The notes under the pieces were generated by a model, which saw nothing but the letters and a program-made list of their open reading frames with translations, had not been told where the DNA came from and ran no database searches. From Rufibacter hautae (GTDB lineage: Bacteria > Bacteroidota > Bacteroidia > Cytophagales > Hymenobacteraceae), in the NCBI RefSeq assembly GCF_008271695.1, contig NZ_VKKY01000002.1, forward strand, positions 1,736,001 through 1,800,000: a stretch of DNA of 64,000 bases, given 5' to 3'. The position numbers and the translations under genes are program-made. Shown here one piece after another: positions 62,874 to 64,000 of this stretch (positions are counted from its first letter, which is position 1; each line of letters opens with the position of its first letter).

Positions 62874-63542
62874 TTATAGAAAGAATTTTGCCCCACTCAG
62901 CACAATCAAACTAGCGAGTACATCAAATTGCAACTTATAGTTAGGGAATGATAAAACAGAAGCGGTGGCAGTAGACGGAGTGGAACTGTAGAAGCTTTTC
63001 TGGAGAATGTCTATGGCTCTATAAATCAGTTTGTAAACGGCCCTAGGCGTGATCTCCAGCAAGGTGGCGATGTCAGTGAATTCCATGTTCTGGTAAAACC
63101 GGAGATAAATTGCCTCCCGTTGACGCTCTGAAAGGTTACCCATCGCTTTTGCCAAATGCTGGTGTAAAATGTTTTCATCTTCCACCTGAATCAAGGTATC
63201 TTCCGAAGAGTATTCTTTCTCGTTCTTGGTTAGGGTATGCATCTGATCGGTGGACAGGGTACTTCCTTCTTTCACCTTGAGCGCAATCTGCCTTCTTACC
63301 GAGCGCAACAGATAATATTTGATGGAGGTAGTTGGCCCCAGCAGATGACGTCGGTTCCAGATGTTCACGAACAGGTCCTGCAAACAGTCTTTTACCAACT
63401 CCCCATCGTGGTGCAGCCGACAACCATAGTGAAAAAGGGTATCAGAAAAATGAGCAAATATCTGTGAAAAAGCTTCCTCATCACCTGCCCTCATCCTATC
63501 CCATAGGTCAGCCTCCCCTTCCAATAATTGCGCTTTTCCCAT
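62874..63542 (-). CDS. ECF RNA polymerase sigma-70 factor
   Basis: 222 aa, Bacteroidota FecI-like ECF group. Region 2: DEEAFSQIFAHFSDTLFHYG and VKDCLQDLFVNIWNRR. Region 4: MGNLSERQREAIYLRFYQNM, MEFTDIATLLEITPRAVYKL. A hydrophobic C-terminal tail (LASLIVLSGAKFFL) is unusual and may keep it near the membrane. Located 242 bp ahead of the FecR gene; should switch on the SusC operon. Confidence 0.93.
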   Translation of the reverse strand: MGKAQLLEGEADLWDRMRAGDEEAFSQIFAHFSDTLFHYGCRLHHDGELVKDCLQDLFVNIWNRRHLLGPTTSIKYYLLRSVRRQIALKVKEGSTLSTDQMHTLTKNEKEYSSEDTLIQVEDENILHQHLAKAMGNLSERQREAIYLRFYQNMEFTDIATLLEITPRAVYKLIYRAIDILQKSFYSSTPSTATASVLSFPNYKLQFDVLASLIVLSGAKFFL

Positions 63543-63888
63543 TTATTGAACTGTTTTCCTGTAATTATATGAAAACTTTACAAAAAATTAACTTTATAAG
63601 CCTTTATATTTTAACAGGAGCTTTCATTTAAATGGGTTAGCTATAACCATGATGGCAGAACCCCTCTTTTTGGCATAAAGTAGAAGAGCGACTCTTTCGT
63701 TTTCTGGTACACTTTCTAAGGCACCACCGTGAGGTTAAAGTTTGAGTTTAGGGTAAGAATAATCGCGAGCACCTTTCACTCACTTTTTCAAGATTCAAGG
63801 CATAATCAAGTCTGATCCAACTACACTCCGCAAGGCATTATCCCACTTCCATTGTATGATAGTTCTTATGAGAGCATGATAGATACTT
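63543..63888. other. Intergenic region upstream of the sigma factor
   Basis: 346 bp, AT-rich at the sigma-factor end. It should hold the sigma-factor promoter, but I see no clean box. No repeat or gene recognised. Confidence 0.4.
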
Positions 63889-64000
63889 TCAATACTTCAC
63901 AGAGATAAACCTTGGCCGGAGGTGATGCGGGTGCTTATGGATATCGGCGATGAAATCAAAGGAGTTGACGTTGTAGCTGATCAATAGCTCCCCAGGTTTG
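63889..64000 (-). CDS. 3' end of an unknown protein (runs off window)
   Basis: The last 36 codons and a TGA at 63891-63889 on the minus strand: GELLISYNVNSFDFIADI, then HHLRPRFISVKY. The SYNVNSFDF...LRPRF ending is familiar from Bacteroidota secreted carbohydrate-active or DUF4185/DUF5005-like proteins, but a fragment this short cannot settle it. If correct, the mannan locus may continue beyond the window. Confidence 0.5.
   Translation of the reverse strand, partial: KPGELLISYNVNSFDFIADIHKHPHHLRPRFISVKY

Noticed and set aside
1..64000. CRISPR array, rRNA operon or insertion sequence
   Set aside because: I saw no regularly spaced repeats, no rRNA and no transposase gene in the window.

Overview
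The window looks like chromosomal DNA from a pigmented aerobic Bacteroidota of the Cytophagales, most likely Hymenobacteraceae (Rufibacter, Pontibacter or Hymenobacter-like). This is inferred from the SusC/SusD/SusE system under an ECF sigma/FecR pair, DUF6252-type lipoproteins, a permease-M1 peptidase fusion, TAnnTTTG-like promoter boxes, general lack of Shine-Dalgarno sequences and characteristic short dispersed repeats. No database search was possible, so the genus is a guess.

Layout. 1-8 kb is housekeeping: the N-terminal part of recQ, a stand-alone Erf/Rad52-like ssDNA-annealing candidate, comEC, a PhoH ATPase, an S-adenosylmethionine hydrolase (DUF62), a small monooxygenase-fold protein, hscB and a tRNA-Leu(CAA) with a strong terminator. 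8.4-35.8 kb is one long minus-strand operon for an extracellular contractile injection system (eCIS, phage-tail-like particle of the Afp/PVC/MAC/AlgoCIS kind). In transcription order it encodes the cap (DUF4255), an unknown 261-aa protein, one sheath, two tube proteins, a DUF5908 protein, a LysM hub, a VgrG-like spike, a PAAR tip, a gp25 wedge, a baseplate-J protein, an Afp12-like wedge, a 1297-aa modular protein, a CIS tape-measure-family protein, a 1669-aa cargo/effector candidate with two eCIS-core (DUF4157) domains and an HNH-like nuclease motif, and an AAA+ ATPase. AT-rich gene-poor DNA lies on both sides.

36.9-41 kb carries small accessory genes: a DUF1810 protein, a RibD/DHFR-fold reductase, three tiny membrane proteins and three lipoproteins. 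41-48 kb holds an ABC ATPase with a permease-M1 aminopeptidase fusion, divergent from a LytS/LytTR two-component pair that ends in a 27-bp perfect hairpin. 48-63.5 kb is a polysaccharide utilization locus for alpha-mannan: ECF sigma, FecR, SusC with an STN domain, SusD, SusE, GH76, GH125, GH92 and GH97. The likely logic is binding and endo-cutting of mannan at the surface (SusD/E, GH76), import through SusC, trimming by exo-mannosidases (GH92, GH125), and induction by signalling from SusC through FecR to the sigma factor.

The most unusual item is the 1669-aa eCIS-associated protein. Its C-terminal ~210 residues repeat the organisation of its N-terminal ~220 residues, and they bracket an HNH-like motif and a long beta-rich region. 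Next are the 1297-aa eCIS protein with tandem Cys-flanked repeats, and a dispersed GTTTTC/GAAAACAG/TAAAAC motif that sits in many intergenic gaps, including gaps inside the eCIS operon.
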